Below are positions 1-8,967 of a stretch of DNA of 50,682 bases, piece by piece. Numbering within the stretch: the first letter of the stretch is position 1; each line of letters begins with the position of its first letter. Under the pieces are notes generated by a model. It saw only the letters and a program-made list of their open reading frames with translations. It had not been told where the DNA came from and ran no database searches. Source of the stretch: Promethearchaeota archaeon (GTDB taxonomy: Archaea; Asgardarchaeota; Lokiarchaeia; Sigyniarchaeales; SOKP01); assembly GCA_016839585.1 (NCBI GenBank), contig JAEOTZ010000059.1, positions 1-50,682 on the forward strand, written 5' to 3'. Made by a program: the position numbers and the translations under genes.

Positions 1-1843
1 CAGGTGTTTTTTTTTCTAGATCAACACTAATAGCACCGTAAGGACAACGAGATACACAAGTCCCACAACTAGTACACTTATCTGTATCCACAAATGCATA
101 TAAAGGTTCTACATGGAAATATTCTTTTGAAAGCAAATTTCTACAGCGTCCTGCTGCAGCACTAGCTTGTGTGACAGTTTCTCTAATATCCTTTGGTGAT
201 TCTGCTCCACCAGCAATGAAAATACCATCAGTTGGAGTGTCTACTGGTCGAAGCTTAGGATGTGCTTCAATATAGAATCCTTTTGAATCCTTAGCAATAG
301 GAAAAGGAATAGATTCTGATGAACCTTCAACTCCTATAGAAAGGACTACTAAATCAAATTCTTCAGAGAGGATTGTTCCAGTGCTTATATTTTCAACATT
401 GACAATAAGATTATTAGTGATGGGATTTTCTTTAATTTGACCTGGACGCCCACGTATAAATAGAACACTTTCTTCTCTTGACCGTGAATAAAGTTCTTCA
501 AATCCTTTACCAAAGGCCCTAATATCAATAAAGAATATTGTAACCTCAACATCAGGCCAATGTTCTTTAATTAAAAGGCTATCCTTTATACTTTCCATAC
601 AACAGAAGTTAGAACAGTATGGATTAAATCGCTTATCACGCGCTCCTACACAATTAATAAAAGCAACTTTTTTTGGCTGCATAAGATCACTGGGACGTAC
701 AAGTTCTCCATTTGTTGGTCCTGCCGCATTAATTAACCTTTCAAATTCAAAAGTTGTTATAACGTTGGAATAATGACCCCATCCATATTCTGGGAGTTTA
801 GAGGCATCAAAAAGTTCAAAGCCTACTGCGATGATAATGGCTCCAACTTTATAATTAAAAGTTTTTTCGGAATCCTCATAATTTATGGCTTCTTTTTCAC
901 ATTCAGGAACACATTTTCCACAGGCTAAAGGAGAGAGACCTAAACAGCTCTTTTCATCAATTATATAACAAGCGGGTACTGCTTGTGGATATGGGATATA
1001 TATTGCTTTCCTCCAACCTAAGTTGCCAGAGTACTCATCAATAACGTTTTCAGGGCATATTGAGACGCAATCCCCGCATGCTGTACAGAGGTTTTCATCT
1101 ACATAGCGTGGGTATTTTTTAATTGTGACCTCAAAATTACCAATATATCCAGATATATTTGTAACTTCAGCACAGGAAATTAAATTAATATTTTCATGAT
1201 TACCTACATCAGCCATTTTGGGACCTAAAATACAGATCGAACAATCCATTGTTGGAAAAGTTTTATCGATGAGAGCCATCTTTCCTCCAATAGTAGGTGC
1301 TTTTTCAACAAGAATAACTTCAAATTCATCAGCTAAATCTAACGCAGCTTGAATTCCTGCTACTCCTCCTCCAATGATTAAGACTCTTCGTGTAATGGGA
1401 ACTACGATATCATCAATTGCTTCTAATAACTCAGCTTTAGCGATTGCCATTTCAAGGATTTCTTTAGCTTTTTTTGTCGCCTCTTCTTTTTCTGAAAGAT
1501 GTACCCAGCTACATTGTTCTCGGATATTAGCTACTTCTACTAGCGAAGGATTTATTCCAACTCGTCTTAAAAGCTTTTTCCATGTTGGACCATGCAATCT
1601 CGGGGAACATGCTGCTACAACTATCTTCTCTATACCTTGCTCGTTAATTGCTGTTTCGATTTCTACTTGTCCAGGGTCAGAACAAGTATATGTATTAACT
1701 TGAACTAATTTGACTCTTGTATCTTTTTCAATTTCTTTAGCTAATTGATCAATATCAACAGTTCCACCAATATTTTTTCCACATTTACATAGAAAAACCC
1801 CAATGTTTGGTTCGATTTCAGGTTTATCAGCACTTTCAGTCAT
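1..1843 (-). CDS. hdrA: HdrA-like heterodisulfide reductase subunit A (3' end beyond left edge)
   Basis: About 614 residues are visible and the frame is open through base 1, so the C-terminus is missing. The N-terminus carries a C-K-C-G motif (about residues 19-22). A Rossmann FAD site of the form V-L-I-I-G-G-G-V-A-G follows near residue 155, then the HdrA-typical C-S-I-C-I-L-G near residue 201. Iron-sulfur motifs are C-T-A-C-G-D-C-V-S-I-C-P near 249, a Cys-rich segment near 300-316, and C-T-S-C-G-T-C-V-S-R-C-P near 588. HdrA proteins are soluble and pass electrons between ferredoxin, FAD and partners, often by bifurcation or confurcation. The ATG at 1843 lies four bases after the beta-subunit stop; an in-frame GTG at 1855 is possible. 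Being last in the 2-oxoacid oxidoreductase operon suggests it handles reduced ferredoxin from that enzyme. HdrB/C or hydrogenase partners are not visible. All cluster-motif cysteines seen are TGT/TGC codons, so I see no selenocysteine. Confidence 0.93.
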   Translation of the reverse strand, partial: MTESADKPEIEPNIGVFLCKCGKNIGGTVDIDQLAKEIEKDTRVKLVQVNTYTCSDPGQVEIETAINEQGIEKIVVAACSPRLHGPTWKKLLRRVGINPSLVEVANIREQCSWVHLSEKEEATKKAKEILEMAIAKAELLEAIDDIVVPITRRVLIIGGGVAGIQAALDLADEFEVILVEKAPTIGGKMALIDKTFPTMDCSICILGPKMADVGNHENINLISCAEVTNISGYIGNFEVTIKKYPRYVDENLCTACGDCVSICPENVIDEYSGNLGWRKAIYIPYPQAVPACYIIDEKSCLGLSPLACGKCVPECEKEAINYEDSEKTFNYKVGAIIIAVGFELFDASKLPEYGWGHYSNVITTFEFERLINAAGPTNGELVRPSDLMQPKKVAFINCVGARDKRFNPYCSNFCCMESIKDSLLIKEHWPDVEVTIFFIDIRAFGKGFEELYSRSREESVLFIRGRPGQIKENPITNNLIVNVENISTGTILSEEFDLVVLSIGVEGSSESIPFPIAKDSKGFYIEAHPKLRPVDTPTDGIFIAGGAESPKDIRETVTQASAAAGRCRNLLSKEYFHVEPLYAFVDTDKCTSCGTCVSRCPYGAISVDLEKKTP

Positions 1844-1847
1844 ATAT

Positions 1848-2732
1848 TCATTCACTATCTTTAATTAATTTATCAATTTTCTTATTTTGTGCTTTAATTC
1901 GAAGTTGCTCTATTTTTTTGCTAAATCCTTCCTGCTCCTCTTCAACAAATTCTCCGCATATGATAATCCCTTTCTTGAAATCAAAAGTGGCCTGATGAGG
2001 GGGCCAATCAACCTTAATCCTAACTTGCTTTTTTAACCATTCTAGCATCTCTACAGCATCGCCTAATCTATTTTTAGACCCGTATTGGACAAAACAAGGA
2101 GCGAGTACTTCTATAAAACTGAATCCTTGATTGTCTATGCATTTAAAAATACTTTTTTGTAATCTAAGTGTGTCATATCCAGGCCATCTAGCGACATATG
2201 TAGCTCCTGCCGCAGCTGCTAGACTTACCAAATTGAAGGGAGGTTCCACATTTCCATATGGAGTTGTTGAAGTAATGTCGCCAATCTGACTTGTAGGGGC
2301 TACTTGTCCTCCAGTCATGCCATATATATTGTTATTTATACAGAGAACAGTTATCTCTGCATTTCTTCTAGCAGCATGGATAAAATGATTCCCTCCTATA
2401 GCAAAAAGATCTCCATCTCCCGACAAAACAATAACCTTTAATTTAGGATTTGCCAATTTTATACCAGTCGCAAAGGGTATAGCTCTCCCATGTGTAGTAT
2501 GGAAAGCAGGTGCTTTAAAACAGCCACTAGATCGACCTGTACATCCTATGCCAGATACAATGGCATAATCTTTAGATGTGAGTCCTCTTTCTTTTAGACA
2601 GCTTGTAATTGATGTAATTACTGTTCCAATTAAACAACCCGGACAAAAAATGAAACGATGTAAATTTAACATATCGATTAAGGGATGACCAAGTGCTTCA
2701 GGAGGGATTGATATTTGATCTGATGGACTCAT
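1848..2732 (-). CDS. korB: 2-oxoacid:ferredoxin oxidoreductase, beta subunit (KorB-like)
   Basis: The 294-residue protein is the thiamine diphosphate-binding subunit of a four-subunit oxidoreductase that decarboxylates a 2-oxoacid to acyl-CoA and reduces ferredoxin in the cytoplasm. The TPP/Mg signature is the G-D-G-D-L stretch followed by I-G-G-N-H-F-I-H-A-A-R-R-N (about residues 100-125) and N-N-N-I-Y-G-M-T-G-G-Q. The early F-C-P-G-C and S-G-I-G-C-T-G-R motifs and the H-T-T-H-G-R-A segment are typical of the KorB group. Length is normal for the family. It starts three bases after the alpha-subunit stop, so the two are surely cotranscribed. The KorA-like partner favours 2-oxoglutarate as substrate, but branched-chain or other 2-oxoacids cannot be excluded. 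Confidence 0.93.
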   Translation of the reverse strand: MSPSDQISIPPEALGHPLIDMLNLHRFIFCPGCLIGTVITSITSCLKERGLTSKDYAIVSGIGCTGRSSGCFKAPAFHTTHGRAIPFATGIKLANPKLKVIVLSGDGDLFAIGGNHFIHAARRNAEITVLCINNNIYGMTGGQVAPTSQIGDITSTTPYGNVEPPFNLVSLAAAAGATYVARWPGYDTLRLQKSIFKCIDNQGFSFIEVLAPCFVQYGSKNRLGDAVEMLEWLKKQVRIKVDWPPHQATFDFKKGIIICGEFVEEEQEGFSKKIEQLRIKAQNKKIDKLIKDSE

Positions 2733-2735
2733 ATT

Positions 2736-3881
2736 TTAAACCTCCTTCATCAATTTCTCATAAATAAATTTAGGACTAAAAGGTATGGTAGTAGGAATTG
2801 TAATCCCAGAAACCATAAACAAATGCCGAAATCTCTGGACTTCTCTAATTATCATTCCATTGTTCATTTCACAAACAATAACCTTTGAAGCCCCCATTTG
2901 CCCAATTCTTTCCATTAATTCATCAGGAAAGGGCCATAGACTTTTTAATCGTACAAGTCCCACCTTATATCCTTTTTGGCGTGCTTGCTCAACGACTTCT
3001 GGCACCCCTCTTGCATTAATTCCATAGGCTAAGATAACGATATTAGCATCATCTAAATGTTTTTCCTCCCAATCATTAATTTGAGGTCTTGCTTTCCTAA
3101 TTTTTTCACAAAGCCGCTTAATGAGAACTTCTGCCGCCTCCGGTGTCATTTCTGGATTACCCTCTATATCATGAGTTAAACCTGTAACATAAAAAGAATA
3201 GTTAGTTCCTGCAATTGCCATTCCAGGTACAAGATCATCATCAAAAGCTTCAAAAGGTTTATACTTCTCAGGTGGAACTTGGGGTTTCTTACGCTCTACC
3301 AATTCAATATTTGAATGTATATTAACAACTTCCATCATTTGTCCTAAAATTCCGTCTGAAGCGACAATTACCGGTATACGATATTTCTCAGATAAATTAA
3401 ATGCACGTATGGTTAAATCGTACATTTCTTGAACTGTAGATGGGGCTAAAACAATTATTTCATAATCTCCATGAGAAGCATATCTCGTTTGATATACATC
3501 AGACTGAGATGCATTTGTAGGTTGTCCTGTACTTGGACCTCCTCTCATTATGGTGACGATAACTGCTGGTGCTTCTAACATCACACCCAAACCTATACTT
3601 TCAGCCATAAGCGAAAAACCTGGTCCTGAAGTTGCTGTCATAGCTTTCATTCCAGCATAAGAAGCTCCAAAACAACTTGTGATTGAAGCCAACTCATCTT
3701 CCATTTGAATAAATGTTCCATTAACTTGAGGAAGACGTCTTGACATATAAGCAGCAATTTCTGAGGATGGTGTGATAGGATACCCCGCAAAATATAAACA
3801 TCCTGCGGTAATCGCACCTTCTGCACATGCATAATTTCCAGTAGTTAATATTCTCTTTTCTTGGAATCTTGCCTTACTCAT
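2736..3881 (-). CDS. korA: 2-oxoacid:ferredoxin oxidoreductase, alpha subunit (KorA-like)
   Basis: This is the alpha subunit (381 aa) with the pyrimidine-binding domain of TPP enzymes. Visible family features are the N-terminal G-N-Y-A-C-A-E-G-A-I-T-A-G-C, the A-G-Y-P-I-T-P-S-S-E-I segment, the S-G-P-G-F-S-L-M-A-E-S-I-G motif, the R-G-G-P-S-T-G-Q-P-T-N loop, and G-L-T-H-D-I-E-G near residue 235, which is common in KorA-type subunits. The K-S-L-W-P-F-P motif near residue 317 is the transketolase C-terminal-like domain. The start overlaps the delta-subunit stop by 8 bases, indicating translational coupling. Substrate assignment (2-oxoglutarate versus another 2-oxoacid) is inferred from family resemblance only. 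Confidence 0.92.
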   Translation of the reverse strand: MSKARFQEKRILTTGNYACAEGAITAGCLYFAGYPITPSSEIAAYMSRRLPQVNGTFIQMEDELASITSCFGASYAGMKAMTATSGPGFSLMAESIGLGVMLEAPAVIVTIMRGGPSTGQPTNASQSDVYQTRYASHGDYEIIVLAPSTVQEMYDLTIRAFNLSEKYRIPVIVASDGILGQMMEVVNIHSNIELVERKKPQVPPEKYKPFEAFDDDLVPGMAIAGTNYSFYVTGLTHDIEGNPEMTPEAAEVLIKRLCEKIRKARPQINDWEEKHLDDANIVILAYGINARGVPEVVEQARQKGYKVGLVRLKSLWPFPDELMERIGQMGASKVIVCEMNNGMIIREVQRFRHLFMVSGITIPTTIPFSPKFIYEKLMKEV

Positions 3882-4161
3882 TGTTTATAACCTCCTTAAT
3901 TTCTGTTTCCAAAATATATAATGAAACTGTAGGACATAACCGTTCACATTGTCTGCATCCTGCACACTCTTCAGGTTTAATCACTATTGCATAGTGGAGC
4001 ATGCGACTATTGAACTTATCTTCACTTATTTCGATTATATCTTTTGGACAGAATGTCAAACATAATTCACAACCATCGCATTGTTCAGAATCTATTAATA
4101 TCTCATATTTTTTCTCAGGGGAAGGAGGTGGTAAAATGGGAGTTCGTTTAGACTTTAACAT
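3874..4161 (-). CDS. korD: 2-oxoacid:ferredoxin oxidoreductase, delta (ferredoxin-like) subunit
   Basis: A 95-residue 2x[4Fe-4S] ferredoxin-like protein. The two cluster motifs are C-D-G-C-E-L-C-L-T-F-C-P (about residues 28-39) and C-A-G-C-R-Q-C-E-R-L-C-P (about 66-77). In these enzymes the delta subunit carries electrons from the TPP site to free ferredoxin. It precedes the alpha gene and overlaps it by 8 bases. The 190-base stretch between it and the gamma gene (4162-4351) is AT-rich and has no open frame of note. It could hold a second promoter, so alpha, beta, delta and HdrA may be transcribed apart from gamma. Confidence 0.93.
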   Translation of the reverse strand: MLKSKRTPILPPPSPEKKYEILIDSEQCDGCELCLTFCPKDIIEISEDKFNSRMLHYAIVIKPEECAGCRQCERLCPTVSLYILETEIKEVINNE

Positions 4162-4351
4162 TTTTTAATCCTCTAGTATACATACACTTCTGACTATATT
4201 TTTTTCTCTTATGCTTTAAAATAATAGTTACTCTTTTAAATTTGCTTTTTCATAGTATAAGTAATTCATTAAATAGCGATTTCTTTTATGAAATTACCTC
4301 GACGAGAAATAAAAAGTTAAATCTAATAAGGTTTTATTAAAGAAATACAAT

Positions 4352-4924
4352 TTATTGGGATTTATTTACATATTCCTTATAGAGAACTTGGCCAAGTTGA
4401 TAACTTTGAATATTGATGGCTCTAAACCGTTCTGGCATACTATTTAAAACTTGGTCATAATACTTTTCTTTTAAATCAATTTTTCCATTCTCTTTAAGAT
4501 ATTGAGAGAGGAATCCTAAACAAAGAATATTCGCGCTCTTGGGCATTTTATTTTCATCAGCTCGTCTTGTAATTGGAACACGGTGGATTTTACCTTTCTG
4601 GATGATTTCTTCGGCGTTAGCAATTGTATGTTCATCAATAAAGGAGACTGTTTTTTCATATATACATTCAGAGGCGCGTTCGAATCCTTTTTGATCTATG
4701 GCAATAAAGATGTCTGCGTCTTTATCGCAGAATGGATATGATATAGGAGCAGAGTCTAGAATAACATCACAAAAAATAGGACCCCCTCTAACTGAAGGTG
4801 TATAGTCAACTGTGAGTGTCACATAATAATTAGCAGCCATTGCAACTCGAACTAATACACTTCCTAAAAATTTGATACCTTGGCCTCCTCTACCAGAAAA
4901 TCTTATTTTTAATTTTTCATTCAT
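4352..4924 (-). CDS. korC: 2-oxoacid:ferredoxin oxidoreductase, gamma subunit
   Basis: The 190-residue protein matches the gamma (POR/KOR catalytic gamma) domain. It has the N-terminal F-S-G-R-G-G-Q-G-I-K-F-L-G motif (about 9-21), the T-P-S-V-R-G-G-P-I-F-C-D-V-I segment (about 43-56) and a D-I-F-I-A-I-D-Q-K-G-F-E core. It completes a four-subunit enzyme with the three downstream genes, although 190 bases separate it from the delta gene. The 247-base divergent spacer to the plus-strand gene at 5172 is AT-rich and presumably holds both promoters; I could not single out one TATA box. Confidence 0.92.
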   Translation of the reverse strand: MNEKLKIRFSGRGGQGIKFLGSVLVRVAMAANYYVTLTVDYTPSVRGGPIFCDVILDSAPISYPFCDKDADIFIAIDQKGFERASECIYEKTVSFIDEHTIANAEEIIQKGKIHRVPITRRADENKMPKSANILCLGFLSQYLKENGKIDLKEKYYDQVLNSMPERFRAINIQSYQLGQVLYKEYVNKSQ

Positions 4925-5171
4925 GGAGAATATAAAAATATTTGCTACCTATTATTTTAATTTAGTTTATCATATTTTTAAAATATTATATATAAGTACT
5001 TCTCTCTCAGATTTTATTTTATTAATTTTTACCAACCTTAGAATGATTCCTATGTCTTAAAAACAATTTATATATTATGTATTTATCATTCCCTTATTAG
5101 TTAAAGAATTATTTTTAATTGATTAAAATTTTAGTATTCTATAACTTATAATCATATAGGTAAATAATAAA

Positions 5172-6356
5172 ATGAAATTTATTGCATTTTTTGAGTTTCA
5201 ACTAGATAGGCTAGAAAAAATTCTTGAAATAGGGAATCAAACCGAAAATAACGTAGAAATCATATATCCTTTTCAAATATTAGCCGAAAATTATAAAGGA
5301 ATCACCGGTTTTGTAATATTCAAGTCTGAGAATGCACTTAGTCCCAAAATTAGAAAATATTTATTAAAATACGCTCGAGAAGGTGTAAACATAGAACTTA
5401 TGCCTATCTGGGAAAACTCGAAACTTAAGAAAGAACTCACGATATTCAGAGAAGCAAAACAAAAAGCAGAACAGCAATGGGAAAGATATAAATTTCAAAA
5501 GATTAAAAATCTTGGATCTACAAAGACTCTTGAAATTCTTCCACTTATAGATTGGCATTCAAATCGAGATGATTTGAAGGTTGAACTTGGAGTTTCTTAT
5601 CTAATTAAAACTGATGAAGAATCAATTCTATTTGATGTTGGATTAAATTCAGTTCAAAGAGACCCTTCACCACTACTAATTAATATGAAACAATTGGGAA
5701 TCTCTTTAGAAGATTTTAATATCATTGTTATTTCTCATAATCATGGTGATCATGTTGGTGGAGGAAAATGGGTAAAAAATAAGACGTTTTCCCTCACAGC
5801 AAATCAAATAGATCTTGGTGATAAGAAGGTGTATACACCAATTCCAATGAGCTATCCTGGATTGATCCCTATTTGTTCAGAAAAACCTATGATCCTTGCA
5901 AAAGGAGTAGCAACTATAGGAACAATATCTAATTCCTTATTTTTGTTTGGTTTGGAAAAAGAACAAGCATTAGCTATAAATGTTGAAGGAAAGGGTTTAG
6001 TAATAGTAGTAGGATGTGGTCACCAAACATTACCTAAAATAATTGAACGCACTGAAGTTTTATTTGACGAACCTATTTATGGTCTCATAGGTGGGCTTCA
6101 TTATCCAGTCAATGGTGGACCTATTGAAATAATGGGATGGTTTCCTCACAAAATGTTAGGAACTGGAAAACTTCCATGGAATCCAATTACAATGGAAGAA
6201 TTACAGGAAAATATTGAATTTTTAAAGAAGAGAAATCCTAAAATAGTTGCCCTTTCTGCACATGATAGTAGTGAGGTAAGTATAAAAGCATTTAATGATG
6301 CCTTTCCAGAAGCTAGTAAAGATATTAATGTAGGAGAGAGAATTATCATAGGGTAG
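5172..6356 (+). CDS. Metallo-beta-lactamase-fold hydrolase with N-terminal extension (COG1237-like)
   Basis: A 394-residue protein whose residues about 120-390 form a metallo-beta-lactamase fold. The metal-binding H-N-H-G-D-H motif is at residues 189-194, and later ligand regions are V-G-C-G-H-Q and G-L-I-G-G-L-H-Y-P. This pattern resembles the dihydropterin-aminobenzene-phosphate synthase-like group (COG1237), many members of which have no proven substrate. The first ~110 residues are a separate, partly charged segment with no motif I recognise. The last 11 bases overlap the convergent DUF35 gene. Function beyond metal-dependent hydrolase or cyclase chemistry cannot be read from the sequence. 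Confidence 0.85.
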   Translation: MKFIAFFEFQLDRLEKILEIGNQTENNVEIIYPFQILAENYKGITGFVIFKSENALSPKIRKYLLKYAREGVNIELMPIWENSKLKKELTIFREAKQKAEQQWERYKFQKIKNLGSTKTLEILPLIDWHSNRDDLKVELGVSYLIKTDEESILFDVGLNSVQRDPSPLLINMKQLGISLEDFNIIVISHNHGDHVGGGKWVKNKTFSLTANQIDLGDKKVYTPIPMSYPGLIPICSEKPMILAKGVATIGTISNSLFLFGLEKEQALAINVEGKGLVIVVGCGHQTLPKIIERTEVLFDEPIYGLIGGLHYPVNGGPIEIMGWFPHKMLGTGKLPWNPITMEELQENIEFLKKRNPKIVALSAHDSSEVSIKAFNDAFPEASKDINVGERIIIG

Positions 6357-6702
6357 GTTCAAATACATAAGCATTTACTTCCTTTCCATCTAGATTTTCA
6401 CAAATTTTCCTATAAACAGGTTTTAATTTCATACCAATTAGCAAATTTTCTTGAGTTGAAACTTGTCCAATCGCTTTTATTCCATTTTCAAATTGTACAA
6501 CTCCAAGTGCATAAGATGGCTTATCTCGAAATTCTGCCGGAGGAGCATATAAAATTGTAAATGTAATTAATTTGCATTCTCCTGATGCTTCCATTAATGT
6601 AAATTTATCATTCTTACAATTTAAACATCTCAGATGAGATTTATGCTGTAAGAATCCACAATTATCACACTTTTTCCATTCGGTTTTTACTTTATTATTC
6701 AT
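6346..6702 (-). CDS. DUF35 zinc-ribbon/OB-fold protein (acyl-CoA-associated)
   Basis: A 118-residue protein. The N-terminal zinc ribbon has Cys12, Cys15, Cys26 and Cys29. It is followed by an OB-fold-like segment with P-S-Y-A-L-G-V-V-Q-F-E-N-G and a G-Q-V motif, which is the ChsH2/DUF35 (COG1545) pattern. In archaea such proteins usually sit beside a thiolase or HMG-CoA synthase and act as an acyl-CoA-channelling partner. Neither is present here, so the partner must be encoded elsewhere. The 3' end overlaps the convergent hydrolase gene by 11 bases. Confidence 0.85.
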   Translation of the reverse strand: MNNKVKTEWKKCDNCGFLQHKSHLRCLNCKNDKFTLMEASGECKLITFTILYAPPAEFRDKPSYALGVVQFENGIKAIGQVSTQENLLIGMKLKPVYRKICENLDGKEVNAYVFEPTL

Positions 6703-7053
6703 TATTCTCTCATCCTTTCAATTAAAACCTTAAAAAAAAATTCATATTAAAAATTATCATAATAATTTCCAAATTATTCTGTCCTATTATAAATCATATT
6801 AAAGAATTATATAATAAGAATTATAATAAATAATTCCAAACCAACCTATTTCAAATTGATAATTGGTATAAAATTAGAACATTTTATTTATCCTCTTTAT
6901 TTATATGAAATATATTTTAAAAATGATCAATTTTAAACGTTTTTTAAAAAAGAAAAGTTTAAAATGACCTTATTTCATATATGATTTCGAAGAATTTTTT
7001 TTACATATACCATTTTATTTTTTGATTTTAATATTTTTGTCTAAGAAAATGTG
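6703..7053. other. AT-rich divergent intergenic region
   Basis: A 351-base spacer between the DUF35 gene (minus) and the histidine kinase gene (plus). It is nearly all A/T with many T- and A-runs. It must contain both promoters, but several TATA-like stretches compete and none is clearly placed. I see no RNA-like GC island, no strong inverted repeat and no credible open frame. Confidence 0.6.
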
Positions 7054-8910
7054 ATGAATGAAAATAAATTTGATTTAAAGACACTAAAAATAGATTATGA
7101 TTCCATTTTTAAGAAAATTCCTACTCCTACTTATCTTTGGCAAAAAAGAGATCAAGATTTAATTCTAATTGATTACAATAATGCTGCTAAAGAGATCACT
7201 GATGGTAAAATAATTAATTATTTGGGGACTAAAGCTTCAGAACTATATGAAAACCAACCTAAGATACTAAAAGACCTATACTTGTGCCTTAATGAGCAAA
7301 AACCTATTTCTAGAGAAATAAATTATCATTATCAATCTACAGGAAGAAATAAAGAACTCTCTGTAATTTATAATTTTATTCCACCAAATTTAGTACTAGT
7401 TCATACAAAAGATATTACTGAACAAAAAAAAGCAGAACAAGAATTACGAGAAAATGAAATACGTTATCGTTCCATTGTAGAAAATTCTCATGATGGAATT
7501 CTTATCGTAAATGAAAATTATCAATTCACTTATGTAAATAATCAGTTATGTAAAATCTTAGATTACTCTTATGATGAGATTATTGGTCAAGATTTTCGAA
7601 ATTTCCTAGATGATGAGAGTAAAAAACTTGTAGCAGATCGTTATGTTCGTAGACAAAGAGGGGAAAAAGTACCAGCCAGATATGAGTTTAATGTTGTTAG
7701 GAAAAATGGTGAAAAAAGACGTGTTGAGATAATTTCTACAGTAACAACAGAGTTGAAGGGAGGAATAAAAACCATAGCTCAAATCTTGGATATTACGGAG
7801 CGTGAAAAAATTGAAAAAAAATTTCGGAAAATATTTGAAGATTCACCCTTTTCTATAGTTCTGGTTAATTTAAAAGGAAAAATCATTGATTGCAATCCAG
7901 CAACATTAAAATATAGTGGATATGAAAAGGAGGATTTAGTTGGTAAAAATTTTAGAGATCTTAAATTGTTTCATCCAAAATCTTTTCCTCCCCTTCAAGA
8001 GACTTTTAATCAATTACTAAAGGGAGATAAGCCTAATGATTTTGATATTCAAATGTATAAAAAAAATGGAGACTTAGTCTGGATAAATTTACAAGCTTCA
8101 CGAGTCAAGTTAAAAAGTGAAACCTTTTTTCAAGTTATAATACATAATATTACAAAACAAAAACAAGCAGATCTTCTTATAAGAGAGCAGATTAGAAAAT
8201 TAGAAGTTTTAAATCAAATCCAAAAGGAATTTATAACTAGAGCGTCCCACGAATTAAAAACTCCTTTAATGTCAATAAGTGGTGCTAGCGAACTTTTAAT
8301 TGATAATTACAATGATAAATTAGATAAGAATGCTTTGGAAATGCTTGGAATGATACAAAGAAATAATGAACGATTAATATATCTTGCTAATAATCTTCTT
8401 GATATTACTCGTATAGATTATAATAAACTCACATTGAATAAACAACCACATAATATATGTGATATAATTAGAGAGATATCAAACGAAATGAACCTTTTTT
8501 TAAAAAAACGTAAAATCAATTTAATAATGAATCTCCCTAAAACTGTAGTATTAAATATAGATAAAATAAGATTCGAACAAGTAATAACAAATTTGATTTC
8601 AAATGCAATTAAAAATACACCTATTAATGCTAACATTGAAATTATGGTAAAACATAAAGGAGAAACCATTATTATATCTATAAGTGATACAGGAATAGGC
8701 TTAACTAAAGATGAAATTAGTAAATTATTTACCAAATTTGGTAAAATAGAAAGATATGGAGAAGGCTTAGAATTTCTTAATATTCAAGGTTCTGGTCTTG
8801 GATTATATTTAACAAAAGAAATTATAGACTTACATGAGGGAACCATTAGTGTAGAATCTGCTGGAAGAAATATGGGAGCAAATTTTATAATTGAATTACC
8901 ATTAAAGTAA
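7054..8910 (+). CDS. Soluble PAS-domain sensor histidine kinase
   Basis: A 618-residue protein starting at the ATG at 7054; a GTG one codon upstream is less likely. It has three PAS-type domains at about 15-125, 130-250 and 255-375. The second and third end in the usual D-I-T-E/N-I-T-K linkers. The HisKA dimerisation helix follows, with the phospho-acceptor in S-H-E-L-K-T-P-L (His about 399). The ATPase domain has an N-box (N-L-I-S-N-A-I-K-N), G1 box (D-T-G-I-G-L), F-box (L-F-T-K-F-G) and G2 box (G-S-G-L-G-L-Y-L). There is no membrane segment or signal peptide, so it should sense a cytoplasmic signal. No response regulator is adjacent. It is an orphan kinase in this window and its ligand is unknown. 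Confidence 0.95.
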   Translation: MNENKFDLKTLKIDYDSIFKKIPTPTYLWQKRDQDLILIDYNNAAKEITDGKIINYLGTKASELYENQPKILKDLYLCLNEQKPISREINYHYQSTGRNKELSVIYNFIPPNLVLVHTKDITEQKKAEQELRENEIRYRSIVENSHDGILIVNENYQFTYVNNQLCKILDYSYDEIIGQDFRNFLDDESKKLVADRYVRRQRGEKVPARYEFNVVRKNGEKRRVEIISTVTTELKGGIKTIAQILDITEREKIEKKFRKIFEDSPFSIVLVNLKGKIIDCNPATLKYSGYEKEDLVGKNFRDLKLFHPKSFPPLQETFNQLLKGDKPNDFDIQMYKKNGDLVWINLQASRVKLKSETFFQVIIHNITKQKQADLLIREQIRKLEVLNQIQKEFITRASHELKTPLMSISGASELLIDNYNDKLDKNALEMLGMIQRNNERLIYLANNLLDITRIDYNKLTLNKQPHNICDIIREISNEMNLFLKKRKINLIMNLPKTVVLNIDKIRFEQVITNLISNAIKNTPINANIEIMVKHKGETIIISISDTGIGLTKDEISKLFTKFGKIERYGEGLEFLNIQGSGLGLYLTKEIIDLHEGTISVESAGRNMGANFIIELPLK

Positions 8911-8967
8911 ATCTTAATCTTTAATAATTAAAAAAGTATTATAGATTAAAGACTAAAATAAGATAAT

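Noticed and set aside
1374-1703. A 109-codon plus-strand frame opposite the HdrA-like gene
   Set aside because: The opposite strand has continuous HdrA motifs, so this is a shadow frame.
8911-8967. Possible terminator hairpin TCTTTAAT/ATTAAAGA after the histidine kinase gene
   Set aside because: Only 8 A/T-rich pairs in an A/T-rich spacer; chance cannot be excluded.
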